This document shows positions 14,530 to 25,465 of a stretch of 64,000 bases of DNA, in pieces. The first letter of the stretch is position 1; each line of letters starts with the position of its first letter. Where the stretch lies: NCBI GenBank assembly GCA_963680875.1, contig OY804590.1, positions 17,916,886 to 17,980,885 of the forward strand, read 5' to 3'. A model generated the notes under the pieces. It worked only from the letters and a program-made list of their open reading frames with translations, did not search any database and was not told where the DNA came from. The translations under genes and the position numbers were made by a program. This DNA is from Bathymodiolus brooksi. Lineage: Eukaryota; Mollusca; Bivalvia; Mytilida; Modiolidae.

Positions 14530-17500
14530 CTGTAGCTTAGATTGTAATGGAGAGTATCGCTCACCTTTATGACTGTACATAAGATTGTAATGGAGAGTTT
14601 CAATCACCGTTATGACTGTACATTAGATTTTAATGGAGAGTATCGCTCACCTTTATGACTGTACATTAGATTGTAATGGAGTTTCAATCACCTTTATGAC
14701 TGTACCTTAGATCGTAATAGAGAGTATCGCTCACCTTGATGACTGTACCTTAGGTTGTAATGGAAAGTATCACTCTCTGTTATGACTGTACATTAGATTT
14801 TAATGGAAAGTATCACTCACCTTTATGACTGTACGTTAGGTTGTAATGGAAAGTATCACTCGCCGTTATGACTGTACGTTAGATTTTAATGGAGAGGATG
14901 ACTCACCTTTATGACTACATTAGATTGTAATGGAGAGTATCGCTCACCTTTATGACTGTACATTATATTGTAATTTAGAGTATCGCTCACCTTGATGACT
15001 GTACCTAAGTTTGTAATGGAGAGTATCGCTCACCTTTATAACTACATTAGATTGTAATGGAGAGTACCCCACACCTTTATGACTGTACCTAAGATTGCAA
15101 TGGAGAGTATCGCTCACCTTTTTGATTGTACCTTAGGCTGTAATGGAATATATCACTCACCTTTATGACTGTACCTAAGATTGTAATGGAGAGTTTCAAT
15201 CACCTTTATGACTGTACCTTACATTGTAATGGAGAGTATCACTCACCTTTATGACTGTACATTAGGTTGTAATGGAAAGAATCATTCACCGTTATGACTG
15301 TACCTTAGATTGTAATGGAGAGTATTACTCACCTTGATGACAGTACATTAGATTGTAATGGAGAGTATCGCTCACCTTTATGACTGTACATAAGATTGTA
15401 ATGGAGAGTTTCAATCACCTTTATGACTGTACCTTAGATCGTAATGGAGAGTATCGCTCACCTTGATGACTGTACCTTAGGTTGTAATGGAAAGTATCAC
15501 TCTCTGTTATGACTGTACATTAGATTTTAATGGAAAGTATCACTCACCTTTATGACTGTACGTTAGGTTGTAATAGAAAGTATCACTCACCGTTATGACT
15601 GTACGTTAGATTTTAATGGAGAGGATCACTCACCTTTATGACTACATTAGATTGTAATGGAGAGTATCGCTCACCTTTATGACTGTACATTAGATTGTAA
15701 TGGAGAGTTTCAATCACCTTTATGACTGTACCTTAAATTGTAATGGAGAGTATCGCTCACCTTTATGACTGTACATAAGATTGTAATGGAGAGTTTCAAT
15801 CACCATTATGACTGTACATTAGATTTTAATGGAGAGTATCGCTCACCTTTTTGACTGTACATTAGATTGTAATGGAGTTTCAATCACCTTTATGACTGTA
15901 CCTTAGATCGTAATGGAGAGTATCGCTCACCTTGATGACTGTACCTTAAGTTGTAATGGAAAGTATCACTCTCTGTTATGACTGTACATTAGATTTTAAT
16001 GGAAAGTATCACTCACCTTTATGACTGTACGTTAGGTTGTAATGGAAAGTATCACTCACCGTTATGACTGTACGTTAGATTTTAATGGAGAGGATCACTC
16101 ACCTTTATGACTGTACATTAGATTGTAATGGAGAGTATCACTCACCGTTATGACTGTACGTTAGATTTTAATGGAGAGGATCACTCACCTTTATGACTGT
16201 ACGTTAGATTTTAATGGAGAGGATCACTCACCTTTATGACTACATTATATTGTAATGGAGAGTATTGCTCACCTTTATGACTGTAGCTTAGATTGTAATG
16301 GAGAGTATCGCTCACCTTTATGACTGTACATAAGATTGTAATGGAGAGTTTCAATCACCGTTATGACTGTACATTAGATTTTAATGGAGAGTATCGCTCA
16401 CCTTTATGACTGTACATTAGATTGTAATGGAGTTTCAATCACCTTTATGACTGTACCTTAGATCGTAATAGAGAGTATCGCTCACCTTGATGACTGTACC
16501 TTAGGTTGTAATGGAAAGTATCACTCTCTGTTATGACTGTACATTAGATTTTAATGGAAAGTATCACTCACCTTTATGACTGTACGTTAGGTTGTAATGG
16601 AAAGTATCACTCGCCGTTATGACTGTACGTTAGATTTTAATGGAGAGGATCACTCACCTTTATGACTACATTAGATTGTAATGGAGAGTATCGCTCACCT
16701 TTATGACTGTACATTATATTGTAATTTAGAGTATCGCTCACCTTGATGACTGTACCTAAGTTTGTAATGGAGAGTATCGCTCACCTTTATAACTACATTA
16801 GATTGTAATGGAGAGTACCCCACACCTTTATGACTGTACCTAAGATTGCAATGGAGAGTATCGCTCACCTTTTTGATTGTACCTTAGGCTGTAATGGAAT
16901 ATATCACTCACCTTTATGACTGTACCTAAGATTGTAATGGAGAGTTTCAATCACCTTTATGACTGTACCTTACATTGTAATGGAGAGTATCACTCACCTT
17001 TATGACTGTACATTAGGTTGTAATGGAAAGAATCATTCACCGTTATGACTGTACCTTAGATTGTAATGGAGAGTATTACTCACCTTGATGACAGTACATT
17101 AGATTGTAATGGAGAGTATCGCTCACCTTTATGACTGTACATAAGATTGTAATGGAGAGTTTCAATCACCTTTATGACTGTACCTTAGATCGTAATGGAG
17201 AGTATCGCTCACCTTGATGACTGTACCTTAGGTTGTAATGGAAAGTATCACTCTCTGTTATGACTGTACATTAGATTTTAATGGAAAGTATCACTCACCT
17301 TTATGACTGTACGTTAGGTTGTAATAGAAAGTATCACTCACCGTTATGACTGTACGTTAGATTTTAATGGAGAGGATCACTCACCTTTATGACTACATTA
17401 GATTGTAATGGAGAGTATCGCTCACCTTTATGACTGTACATTAGATTGTAATGGAGAGTTTCAATCACCTTTATGACTGTACCTTAAATTGTAATGGAGA

Positions 17501-18031
17501 GTATCGCTCACCTTTATGACTGTACATAAGATTGTAATGGAGAGTTTCAATCACCATTATGACTGTACATTAGATTTTAATGGAGAGTATCGCTCACCTT
17601 TTTGACTGTACATTAGATTGTAATGGAGTTTCAATCACCTTTATGACTGTACCTTAGATCGTAATGGAGAGTATCGCTCACCTTGATGACTGTACCTTAA
17701 GTTGTAATGGAAAGTATCACTCTCTGTTATGACTGTACATTAGATTTTAATGGAAAGTATCACTCACCTTTATGACTGTACGTTAGGTTGTAATGGAAAG
17801 TATCACTCACCGTTATGACTGTACGTTAGATTTTAATGGAGAGGATCACTCACCTTTATGACTGTACATTAGATTGTAATGGAGAGTATCACTCACCGTT
17901 ATGACTGTACGTTAGATTTTAATGGAGAGGATCACTCACCTTTATGACTGTACGTTAGATTTTAATGGAGAGGATCACTCACCTTTATGACTACATTATA
18001 TTGTAATGGAGAGTATTGCTCACCTTTATGA
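14530..18031. repeat. Higher-order repeat of the 43-bp satellite, period about 1750 bp, two copies
   Basis: The marker CTGTAGCTTAGATTG at 14530 recurs at 16280, and the rare variant GATGACAGTACATTAG at 15336 recurs 1751 bp later. The second copy ends near 18031, after which the array becomes a run of near-consensus units. The first copy is built from part of the 1.9-kb higher-order unit upstream, so this block grew out of that one. Confidence 0.8.
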
Positions 18032-19096
18032 CTGCACCTTAGATTGTAATGGAGAGTATCGCTCACCTTTATGACTACCTTAGATTGTAATGGAGAGTAT
18101 CGTTCACTTTTATGACTATATTAGATTGCAATGGAGAGTATCGCTCACCTTTATGACTGTACCTAAGATTGTAATGGAGAGTATCAATCACCTTTATGAC
18201 TGTACATTATATTGTAATGGAGAGTATCGCTCACCTTTTTGACTGTATCTTAGATTGTAATGGAGAGTATCGCTCACCTTTATGAGTGTACCTTAGATTG
18301 TAATGGAGAGTATCGTTCACTTTTATGACTACATTAGATTGCAACGGAGAGTATCGCTCACCTTTATGACAGTACCTAAGATTGTAATGGAGAGAATCAA
18401 TCACCTATATGACTGTACATTAGATTGTAATGGAAAGTATTGCTCACCTTTATGACTGTACCTTAGATTGTATTGGAGAGTATCGCTCACCTTTATGACT
18501 GTACCTTAGATTGTAATGGAGAGTATCGCTCACTTTTATAGGTGTACCTTATATTGTAATGGAGAGTATCGTTCACTTTTATGACTACATTAGATTGCAA
18601 TGGAGAGTATCGCTCACCTTTATGACTGTAACTTATATTGTAATGGAATGTATCACTCACCTTAATGACTACCTTAGATTGTAATGGAGTGTATCGCGCA
18701 CCTATATGACTGTACATTATATTGTAATGGTGAGTATCGCTCACCTTTATGACTGTGCATACGATTGTAATGGAGAGTATGCATCATATTACTGACTGTA
18801 CCTTAGGTTGTAATTGAGATAATCGCTCACCTTTATGACTGTACCTTGGGTTGTAATGGAGAGTATCGCTCACCTTTATGACTGTACCTTAGATTGTAAT
18901 GGAGAGTATCGCTCACCTTTATGACTGTACCTTAGATTGTAATGGAGACTATCGCTCACCTTTATGACTGTACATTAGGTTGTAATGGAGAGTATCGCTC
19001 ACCTTTATGACTGTACCTTAGATTGTAATGGAGAGTATCGCTCACCTTTATGACTGTACCTTAGATTGTAATGGAGTGTTGCTCACCTTTATGACT

Positions 19097-19411
19097 GATC
19101 GTCTTCTTTAAATAAATATTTATTCAAATGAAATAAAGGCTAGAGAATACCGAAGGGCAAATCTGAAAAAGGGGGATAATCCAGAGAAACTATCAACATA
19201 TAGGGTACACAAAACGATGAAAACCAAAAGCAAAAACACTACACAATATGTGCTGGACACCACTATGCGCAAATAAACATAAATAACACAAATAAGACAA
19301 ACGTGCTCCTACAATGCGAAATAAGTCTGTGACAAAAATAGGAAAATACCTCCGTATATTCAAAATACAAAATGTTATTTTAAAATAATCTCAAATACGA
19401 AAAATCACAAC
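19097..19411. other. Unique flank of the satellite with a piece of a dispersed repeat
   Basis: AT-rich sequence without a coding frame. At about 19235-19275 the minus strand reads TTTGCGCATAGTGGTGTCCA followed by GCACATATTGTG, which is matched on the plus strand near 33185-33215 and 33447-33485. It is therefore part of a dispersed repeat that ends at or near the satellite boundary. There is no in-frame ATG here for the zinc-finger frame that follows. Confidence 0.6.
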
Positions 19412-19906
19412 TTGGTTACTGATCAGTCACGCGACATTTTGGCTGATTTGGGATTTATAGCAGATGGCAACTACAACTCACTTCTGCAAACTTATAGTCG
19501 AAAATGTAGAAAAAAATTGAATGCAACTCCTCATGATATAGTAACTGGTCCTTGCTGTTATTATAACTACAAAGGGTGTATGCTCGGCGAGTTACATTGT
19601 CCTTTTACACACATATGTAAGGACTGGTTTCATGATAGTTGTCTAAATGAAAATTGTGAATGGTCTCATAACATACTGAATAAACAAACGAAACGTCTAC
19701 TTCAGATTTTCAAGATCGATACAAATCAACCAAATGACGTCATTCTTGCCAATTACCGGAAAATATATCCACATAAGAAATTCTTGTCATTACCAAATAC
19801 CGCGACACCCAGAGCTCAGTTCTTCGAAGAAAATTTGATGTTTCTTGTGGGAAGTGTTATATTAGCAACCGCTCTTGTGGTTAACAAACTTCAGAGAATT
19901 AACTGA
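19412..19906 (+). CDS. Tandem CCCH zinc-finger exon with C-terminal membrane segment (partial gene)
   Basis: The open frame is 164 codons, ends in TGA, and has no ATG before codon 57, so it is probably a last exon and not a whole gene; a possible acceptor AG lies at 19425-19426. Numbering from 19412, residues 49-67 read C-x6-C-x6-C-x3-H and residues 69-86 read C-x7-C-x4-C-x3-H, the two ending in PFTH and EWSH. The second matches the CCCH fingers seen in PARP12/ZAP-type proteins, which bind RNA. Residues 142-157 are strongly hydrophobic and are followed by basic residues, suggesting a tail anchor with the fingers in the cytosol. Composition is more even than in the flanking repeats, and the frame crosses no repeat. 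Downstream a retroelement fragment begins at about 19940, and AATAAA lies near 20245. An RNA-binding membrane protein is inference; a decayed retrocopy is possible. Confidence 0.6.
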   Translation: MVTDQSRDILADLGFIADGNYNSLLQTYSRKCRKKLNATPHDIVTGPCCYYNYKGCMLGELHCPFTHICKDWFHDSCLNENCEWSHNILNKQTKRLLQIFKIDTNQPNDVILANYRKIYPHKKFLSLPNTATPRAQFFEENLMFLVGSVILATALVVNKLQRIN

Positions 19907-19939
19907 CAATCCCTGAGCTTATTTAACTGTTAAGTTGAA

Positions 19940-20210
19940 ATCATCATGACTTGATTAACCGTTATGGAATATCTGTGTCACAAATGACCACGGATATGTT
20001 TGTCGTAATCCTAATCCTTTTCTTTCCTCTTTCATGACTTGATTTGTAACCATCTGAGTTCCCCCCAGTATTTTAGTGGGGTTCGTATTTCCTAATAAGT
20101 AGTATTTTTTAGATAATTGTTTGTCCTTTTTTTGTGGACAATTGTCTGGTCTATCCTTCTATATATAGCCTCTCATTGCCTCTAGTATATTCAGACCTTT
20201 CTTTTATATG
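19940..20210 (+). mobile_element. Retroelement 3'-end fragment, plus strand
   Basis: From about 19948 the frame reads DLINRYGISVSQM, which aligns with the tail of the minus-strand retroelement remnant at 40738-41037 (DLIYRSGISVSQI). The following bases keep the alignment: GTTCCCCCCAGTATTTTAG here corresponds to the start of the 60-bp minisatellite unit, and TTGTTTGTCC corresponds to sequence after it. The fragment begins 34-40 bp after the stop codon of the zinc-finger exon, so it may supply that gene's 3' untranslated region. I recognise the peptide only as a conserved tail of retrotransposon-derived proteins in marine invertebrates, from memory. Confidence 0.55.
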
Positions 20211-20750
20211 GCAGATCTTCATAAGCAGATGAATTGTACAAAAAAATAAATGTTTTGTTTTTCATGTTGTAATTTATCTAATTGTGAATATCCATGATAT
20301 AATTTATTTTTATAACATTATAACGTTTTTATCTAAATGATACCTATTACTGTATTTGTGCTGAAATAGTGCTGAAAGTAGCGTTATACACCCATAACCC
20401 TAACCCATCCCAATATTTGTAAATATGAATTAACATTTTCAATGTTTCAGCCTTCATGTAGAAAAACACATCACTTAACTTTGATTTTTTATGAACAGTT
20501 TGCTAAATATGACCAATTTGTGTGAATATATCAATATTTGTATATTTAATTGAATTCAAATATGTTATTGAACAAAGTGCAATTATAAATGTATATACAT
20601 GTATTGAAAGTGATTGCACATCAGACACAGCCTATGTAAGTGCTCTTCTGCAATAATTACAGGATGTCAGATAACAAAATGTAATGTTAAAGGTCAAATT
20701 ACATGTTAAAGGTCAAATTACATATAAGTTTTTTGTTAAATAATGAAGGG
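20211..20750. other. AT-rich non-coding stretch
   Basis: No coding frame. It holds an AATAAA near 20245 that could end the zinc-finger transcript, the SINE tail fragment at 20362-20412, and a short direct repeat of ACATGTTAAAGGTCAAATT around 20680-20720. Nothing else is supported. Confidence 0.5.
20362..20412 (+). mobile_element. SINE tail fragment (5'-truncated copy)
   Basis: The words CTGAAATAGTGCTGAAAG, TAGCGTTATACACC and CATAACCCTAACCC match, in order, the minus-strand end of the SINE at 22940-23240 (CTGAAATATTATTGAAAG, TGGCGTTAAATACC, CATAACCCTTACCCC). Only the last 50 bases of the element are present. This also explains the telomere-like CCCTAACCC seen here. Confidence 0.6.
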
Positions 20751-20752
20751 TA

Positions 20753-20918
20753 CAGTCAAACCTGTATTAAGAGGTCACCTTTAGGACAAAGCAAAATAAG
20801 TAGCCTCATAAGACATGTGACCTCTTAAAATAGGTTCACTTCATATGAAATGTTCTATGACAGGACAAGGAAAAGGTGACCTTTTAATACAGGTGACTGC
20901 TTAATAGAGGTTTGACTG
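20753..20918. mobile_element. MITE-like element with terminal inverted repeats and TA duplication
   Basis: The left end CAGTCAAACCTGTATTAAG and the right end CTTAATAGAGGTTTGACTG are inverted copies (17 of 19 bases). Both are bordered by TA (20751-20752 and 20919-20920), the target duplication of Tc1/mariner-type elements. Inside, GTGACCTCTTAAAATAGG and AAGGTGACCTTTTAATACAG repeat the end sequence, so the 166-bp element is nearly all made of inverted copies of its own end. It has no coding capacity and would depend on an outside transposase. A decayed relative may lie at 39866-39946. Confidence 0.75.
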
Positions 20919-21190
20919 TATAATATAAATGTATGATTTAAATGTTAAATCCTTTTATTCGCTATGATTCAGGATTGTTTAACAATTTTCCCTTCATTTG
21001 TTATTATGTAGCTTTGGTTTAAATATAACTATTATTTTTAACACATGTAAACAGTGCAAGGGTATCTGGATGCATCAAAGCCTTATTGTTTTTAATATCT
21101 TCACTGTTGCTTTACATTACATTAAAATATGTACATACGTAATCGTGGACTTTCAAATATATGATTAGGTCGTACAATCATCGTTTCAGT
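20919..21190. other. AT-rich spacer
   Basis: No coding frame, RNA gene or repeat recognised between the MITE and the 32-bp array. Confidence 0.5.
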
Positions 21191-22268
21191 ATCAATGAGT
21201 GGGGATTTTAAAGCTATGATATATCAATGAGTGGGGATTTTAAAGCTATGATATATCAATGAGTGGGGATCTTAAAGCTATGATATATCAATGAGTGGGG
21301 ATTTTAAAGCTATGATATATCAATGAGTGGGGATTTTAAAGCTATGATATATCAATGAGTGGGGATTTTAAAGCTATGATATATCAATGAGTGGGGATTT
21401 TAAAGCTATGATATATCAATGAGTGGGGATTTTAAAGCTATGATATATCAATGAGTGGGGATTTTAAAGCTATGATATATCAATGAGTGGGGATTTTAAA
21501 GCTATGATATATCAATGAGTGGGGATTTTAAAGCTATGATATATCAATGAGTGGGGATTTTAAAGCTATGATATATCAATGAGTGGGGATTTTAAAGCTA
21601 TGATATATCAATGAGTGGGGATTTTAAAGCTATGATATATCAATGAGTGGGGATTTTAAAGCTATGATATATCAATGAGTGGGGATTTTAAAGCTATGAT
21701 ATATCAATGAGTGGGGATTTTAAAGCTATGATATATCAATGAGTGGGGATTTTAAAGCTATGATATATCAATGAGTGGGGATTTTAAAGCTATGATATAT
21801 CAATGAGTGGGGATTTTAAAGCTATGATATATCAATGAGTGGGGATTTTAAAGCTATGATATATCAATGAGTGGGGATTTTAAAGCTATGATATATCAAT
21901 GAGTGGGGATTTTAAAGCTATGATATATCAATGAGTGGGGATTTTAAAGCTATGATATATCAATGAGTGGGGATTTTAAAGCTATGATATATCAATGAGT
22001 GGGGATTTTAAAGCTATGATATATCAATGAGTGGGGATTTTAAAGCTATGATATATCAATGAGTGGGGATTTTAAAGCTATGATATATCAATGAGTGGGG
22101 ATTTTAAAGCTATGATATATCAATGAGTGGGGATTTTAAAGCTATGATATATCAATGAGTGGGGATTTTAAAGCTATGATATATCAATGAGTGGGGATTT
22201 TAAAGCTATGATATATCAATGAGTGGGGATTTTAAAGCTATGATATATCAATGAGTGGGGATTTTAAA
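21191..22268. repeat. 32-bp minisatellite, about 33.7 near-identical units
   Basis: The unit begins ATCAATGAGTGGGGATTTTA and continues AAGCTATGATAT, 32 bp in all. Units are head to tail with no spacers. By eye the only base change is GGGGATCTTA in the unit near 21265. The array stops cleanly at 22268 in the middle of a unit. It has no inverted symmetry, so a CRISPR-like reading is excluded. Such uniformity points to recent expansion. Confidence 0.97.
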
Positions 22269-22935
22269 TGCCATGGGTTATAATTTTTACAAGCATCAGG
22301 TTTCTTTATCACTTATGCAAATTATTCTATGATCACTAGTAGATTATTTTTATTTTATTATTTCATTTTCTGTCTTAATCATTAATAAAAATGAAAAACA
22401 AATTATACCACACTGTTGGAACAATTCTCAGATTCAGTGGGAAAATCGTATTTGTTTATTTTTGTGCTATGACCATTTATTGTATTTGTATATTTATTTG
22501 TTTGTGATATAAAAATTTGTTATGAAATGTAAGTTTAAATAGTAATGGTCATCAATTCCACCAATATCAACAACACGAACAACCACCTCCCATCTTAACT
22601 CATTCAACACAAACAAAGACCACGACATATGACGTAGGAAATCCAAGTCCTGGCTGAAGACAGACACAACAATGTGTTGTATTTGTATATTTATTTTTGC
22701 TTTGTTTTGTATGAAGACCTGATGAACTATTTATTGTATACATGTAGATATGTTGCACCACATTGTTAAATAAAAGATATTAATAGCAAACCATACTAGG
22801 AACTAAATGAATAAATCTAAATGTTCATTTGTAGACGCTAAGGTTACATGTATCACATGTATTGGTTTTGTTAGTAGACAGAAGACGTTGCATTTTTCAT
22901 GCGATCACAATTTATGTGGCAAAGTTATGTACTAT
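22269..22935. other. Non-coding stretch with a dispersed repeat fragment
   Basis: AT-rich and without a coding frame. At about 22546-22670 the words TCAATTCCACCAATATCAAC and GGAAATCCAAGTCC recur in slightly altered form at 47230-47315 (TCAACAATTCCACTAATATC, GGAAATCCAGGTC), so a dispersed repeat is present at both places. A local direct repeat of TGTATTTGTATATTTATTT occurs near 22480 and 22680. Confidence 0.55.
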
Positions 22936-22939
22936 GAAA

Positions 22940-23240
22940 GATATTAAAGATAGGGGTAAGGGTTATGGTATTTAACGCCACTTTCAATAATATTTCAGTT
23001 ATATCGTGACGGTCAGTTTTATTGGTGGAGGAAACTGGAGTAGCAGGAGAAAACCACGTCCTGTCACAAGTCACTGACAAAGTTGATCACATAACCTTCA
23101 ATCGAGTACACCTCGCTTTTAACGAGATTCGAACTCAAACTGTAATGGTGATAGGCACTGATCATACCGGTTATTGTAAATCCAACTGCAATATGATCAC
23201 GACATTGAAAATAAATCGTCAAGTTATAATTGGTTGATAA
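22940..23240 (-). mobile_element. tRNA-derived SINE, minus strand
   Basis: Read on the minus strand, this copy has a B-box-like GAGTTCGAATCTC (plus-strand 23124-23136), then a body with GTTTTCTCCTGCTACTCC and CACCAATAAAACTGACC, and ends GGCGTTAAATACCATAACCC. The same order is found at 25612-25892 (plus) and 30678-30905 (minus). Internal RNA polymerase III promoter boxes near the 5' end followed by a family-specific body are the mark of SINEs. The short open frame at 23022-23237 is a reading of this element and not a gene. The family name cannot be given from sequence alone. Confidence 0.75.
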
Positions 23241-23546
23241 TGACGTTTACTATCTCACCTTTATGAACTTCTGCAATATAATGAAAAATACAAAATACCA
23301 CACTGTAAGATCAAATACAACATCCAATTAAAAAAATCGTTTAGAAAGAGTCAAACATACATTTTCCTAACACACATATACATGACAACTCACTTTCCTA
23401 GGTTGGTATACGGATTATCCCTTTGGTATCTTCAAACTACTTCAGTAATTAGTTTTATGGCAGACATTAAGCAGTTCATTGTTTATTCATTTTGATGGCA
23501 CTTTATTAATACCTGATGAAATTTTAATTAAGGTTTGATGCTGTTG
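23241..23546. other. Spacer with retroelement-like words before the 60-bp array
   Basis: No gene. TTATCCCTTTGGTATCTTCA at 23416-23435 resembles TTACACTTTTGGTATCTTCA at 25550-25569 on the far side of the 60-bp array. Both seem to belong to the 3' part of the retroelement family found at 40440-41040, so the array is bracketed by pieces of the same element. Confidence 0.5.
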
Positions 23547-25465
23547 CTGTTCACCACCAGTTTTTAGTGAGATTCGTGTTGCTCGATCTTTAGTTTTCTG
23601 TGTACTGGGTTCACCACCAGTTTTTTAGTAGGATTCGTGTTGCTCGATCTTTAGTTTTCTGTGTACTGGGTTCACCACCAGTTTTTAGTGAGATTCGTGT
23701 TGCTCGATCTTTAGTTTTCTGTGTACTGGGTTCACCACCAGTTTTTAGTGAGATTCGTGTTGCTCGATCTTTAGTTTTCTGTGTACTGGGTTCACCACCA
23801 GTTTTTAGTGAGATTTGTGTTGCTCGATCTTTAGTTTTCTGTGTACTGGGTTCACCACCAGTTTTTAGTGAGATTTGTGTTGCTCGATCTTTAGTTTTCT
23901 GTGTACTGGGTTCACCACCAGTTTTTAGTGGGATTCGTGTTGCTCGATCTTTAGTTTTCTGTGTACTGGGTTCACCACCAGTTTTTAGTGAGATTCGTGT
24001 TGCTCGATCTTTAGTTTTCTGTGTACTGGGTTCACCACCAGTTTTTAGTGAGATTCGTGTTGCTCGATCTTTAGTTTTCTGTGTACTGGGTTCACCACCA
24101 GTTTTTAGTGAGATTCGTGTTGCTCGATCTTTAGTTTTCTGTGTACTGGGTTCACCACCAGTTTTTAGTGAGATTCGTGTTGCTCGATCTTTAGTTTTCT
24201 GTGTACTTGGTTCACCACCAGTTTTTAGTGAGATTCGTGTTGCTCGATCTTTAGTTTTCTGTGTACTGGGTTCACCACCAGTTTTTAGTGAGATTCGTGT
24301 TGCTCGATCTTTAGTTTTCTGTGTACTGGGTTCACCACCAGTTTTTAGTGAGATTTGTGTTGCTCGATCTTTAGTTTTCTGTGTACTGGGTTCACCACCA
24401 GTTTTTAGTGAGATTCGTGTTGCTCGATCTTTAGTTTTCTGTGTACTGGGTTCACCACCAGTTTTTAGTGGGATTCGTGTTGCTCGATCTTTAGTTTTCT
24501 GTGTACTGGGTTCACCACCAGTTTTTAGTGAGATTCGTGTTGCTCGATCTTTAGTTTTCTGTGTACTGGGTTCACCACCAGTTTTTAGTGAGATTCGTGT
24601 TGCTCGATCTTTAGTTTTCTGTGTACTGGGTTCACCACCAGTTTTTAGTGAGATTCGTGTTGCTCGATCTTTAGTTTTCTGTGTACTGGGTTCACCACCA
24701 GTTTTTAGTGAGATTCGTGTTGCTCGATCTTTAGTTTTCTGTGTACTGGGTTCACCACCAGTTTTTAGTGAGATTCGTGTTGCTCGATCTTTAGTTTTCT
24801 GTGTACTGGGTTCACCACCAGTTTTTAGTGAGATTCGTGTTGCTCGATCTTTAGTTTTCTGTGTACTGGGTTCACCACCAGTTTTTAGTAGGATTCGTGT
24901 TGCTCGATCTTTAGTTTTCTGTGTACTGGGTTCACCACCAGTTTTTAGTGAGATTCGTGTTGCTCGATCTTTAGTTTTCTGTGTACTGGGTTCACCACCA
25001 GTTTTTAGTGAGATTCGTGTTGCTCGATCTTTAGTTTTCTGTGTACTGGGTTCACCACCAGTTTTTAGTGAGATTCGTGTTGCTCGATCTTTAGTTTTCT
25101 GTGTACTGGGTTCACCACCAGTTTTTAGTAGGATTCGTGTTGCTCGATCTTTAGTTTTCTGTGTACTGGGTTCACCACCAGTTTTTAGTGAGATTCGTGT
25201 TGCTCGATCTTTAGTTTTCTGTGTACTGGGTTCACCACCAGTTTTTAGTAGGATTCGTGTTGCTCGATCTTTAGTTTTCTGTGTACTGGGTTCACCACCA
25301 GTTTTTAGTGATATTCGTGTTGCTCGATCTTTAGTTTTCTGTGTACTGGGTTCACCACCAGTTTTTAGTGAGATTCGTGTTGCTCGATCTTTAGTTTTCT
25401 GTGTACTGGGTTCACCACCAGTTTTTAGTGAGATTCGTGTTGCTCGATCTTTAGTTTTCTGTGTA
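23547..25465. repeat. 60-bp minisatellite, about 32 units, open on both strands
   Basis: The unit contains GGTTCACCACCAGTTTTTAG, TGAGATTCGTGTTGCTCGAT and CTTTAGTTTTCTGTGTACTG. Because 60 is divisible by three and the unit lacks stops in one frame on each strand, long overlapping frames exist on both strands (about 666 and 639 codons) with no ATG-led start on the plus strand. They are by-products of the repeat. Only a few sites vary among units, mostly AGATTCG to AGATTTG or GGATTCG; unit 2 has one extra T. A single diverged copy of the unit occurs on the minus strand at about 40607-40680, within a retroelement 3' region, and the bases after the last unit (25466-25600) continue that homology. 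The array therefore probably arose inside such an element. Confidence 0.95.

Larger units (their letters stand above)
1..19096. repeat. 43-bp satellite array, left block (about 440 units)
   Basis: The whole stretch is a head-to-tail array of a unit of about 43 bp. Each unit is built from the words TTAGATTGTAATGGAGAG, TATCGCTCACC and TTTATGACTGTACC. Common variants replace TCGCTCACC by TGCATCATC, or drop two bases in GACTGTACC to give 41-bp units. The array enters from outside the window and stops in the last unit at about 19096, where unique sequence begins. Units near 18240-19096 are closest to the consensus; the interior is organised in longer higher-order blocks listed separately. No promoter, coding frame or RNA gene is supported inside; the short open frames found here are readings of the repeat. 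Confidence 0.97.

Noticed and set aside
1..19096. Centromere identity of the 43-bp satellite
   Set aside because: The higher-order structure is compatible with it, but no CENP-B-box-like word is seen and location on the chromosome cannot be told from sequence.
20390..20408. Telomeric repeat CCCTAACCC
   Set aside because: Fewer than three units, and the same word ends the SINE copies in this window, which explains it.
21191..22268. CRISPR array
   Set aside because: The 32-bp units follow each other without spacers, the unit has no palindrome, and the genome is eukaryotic.
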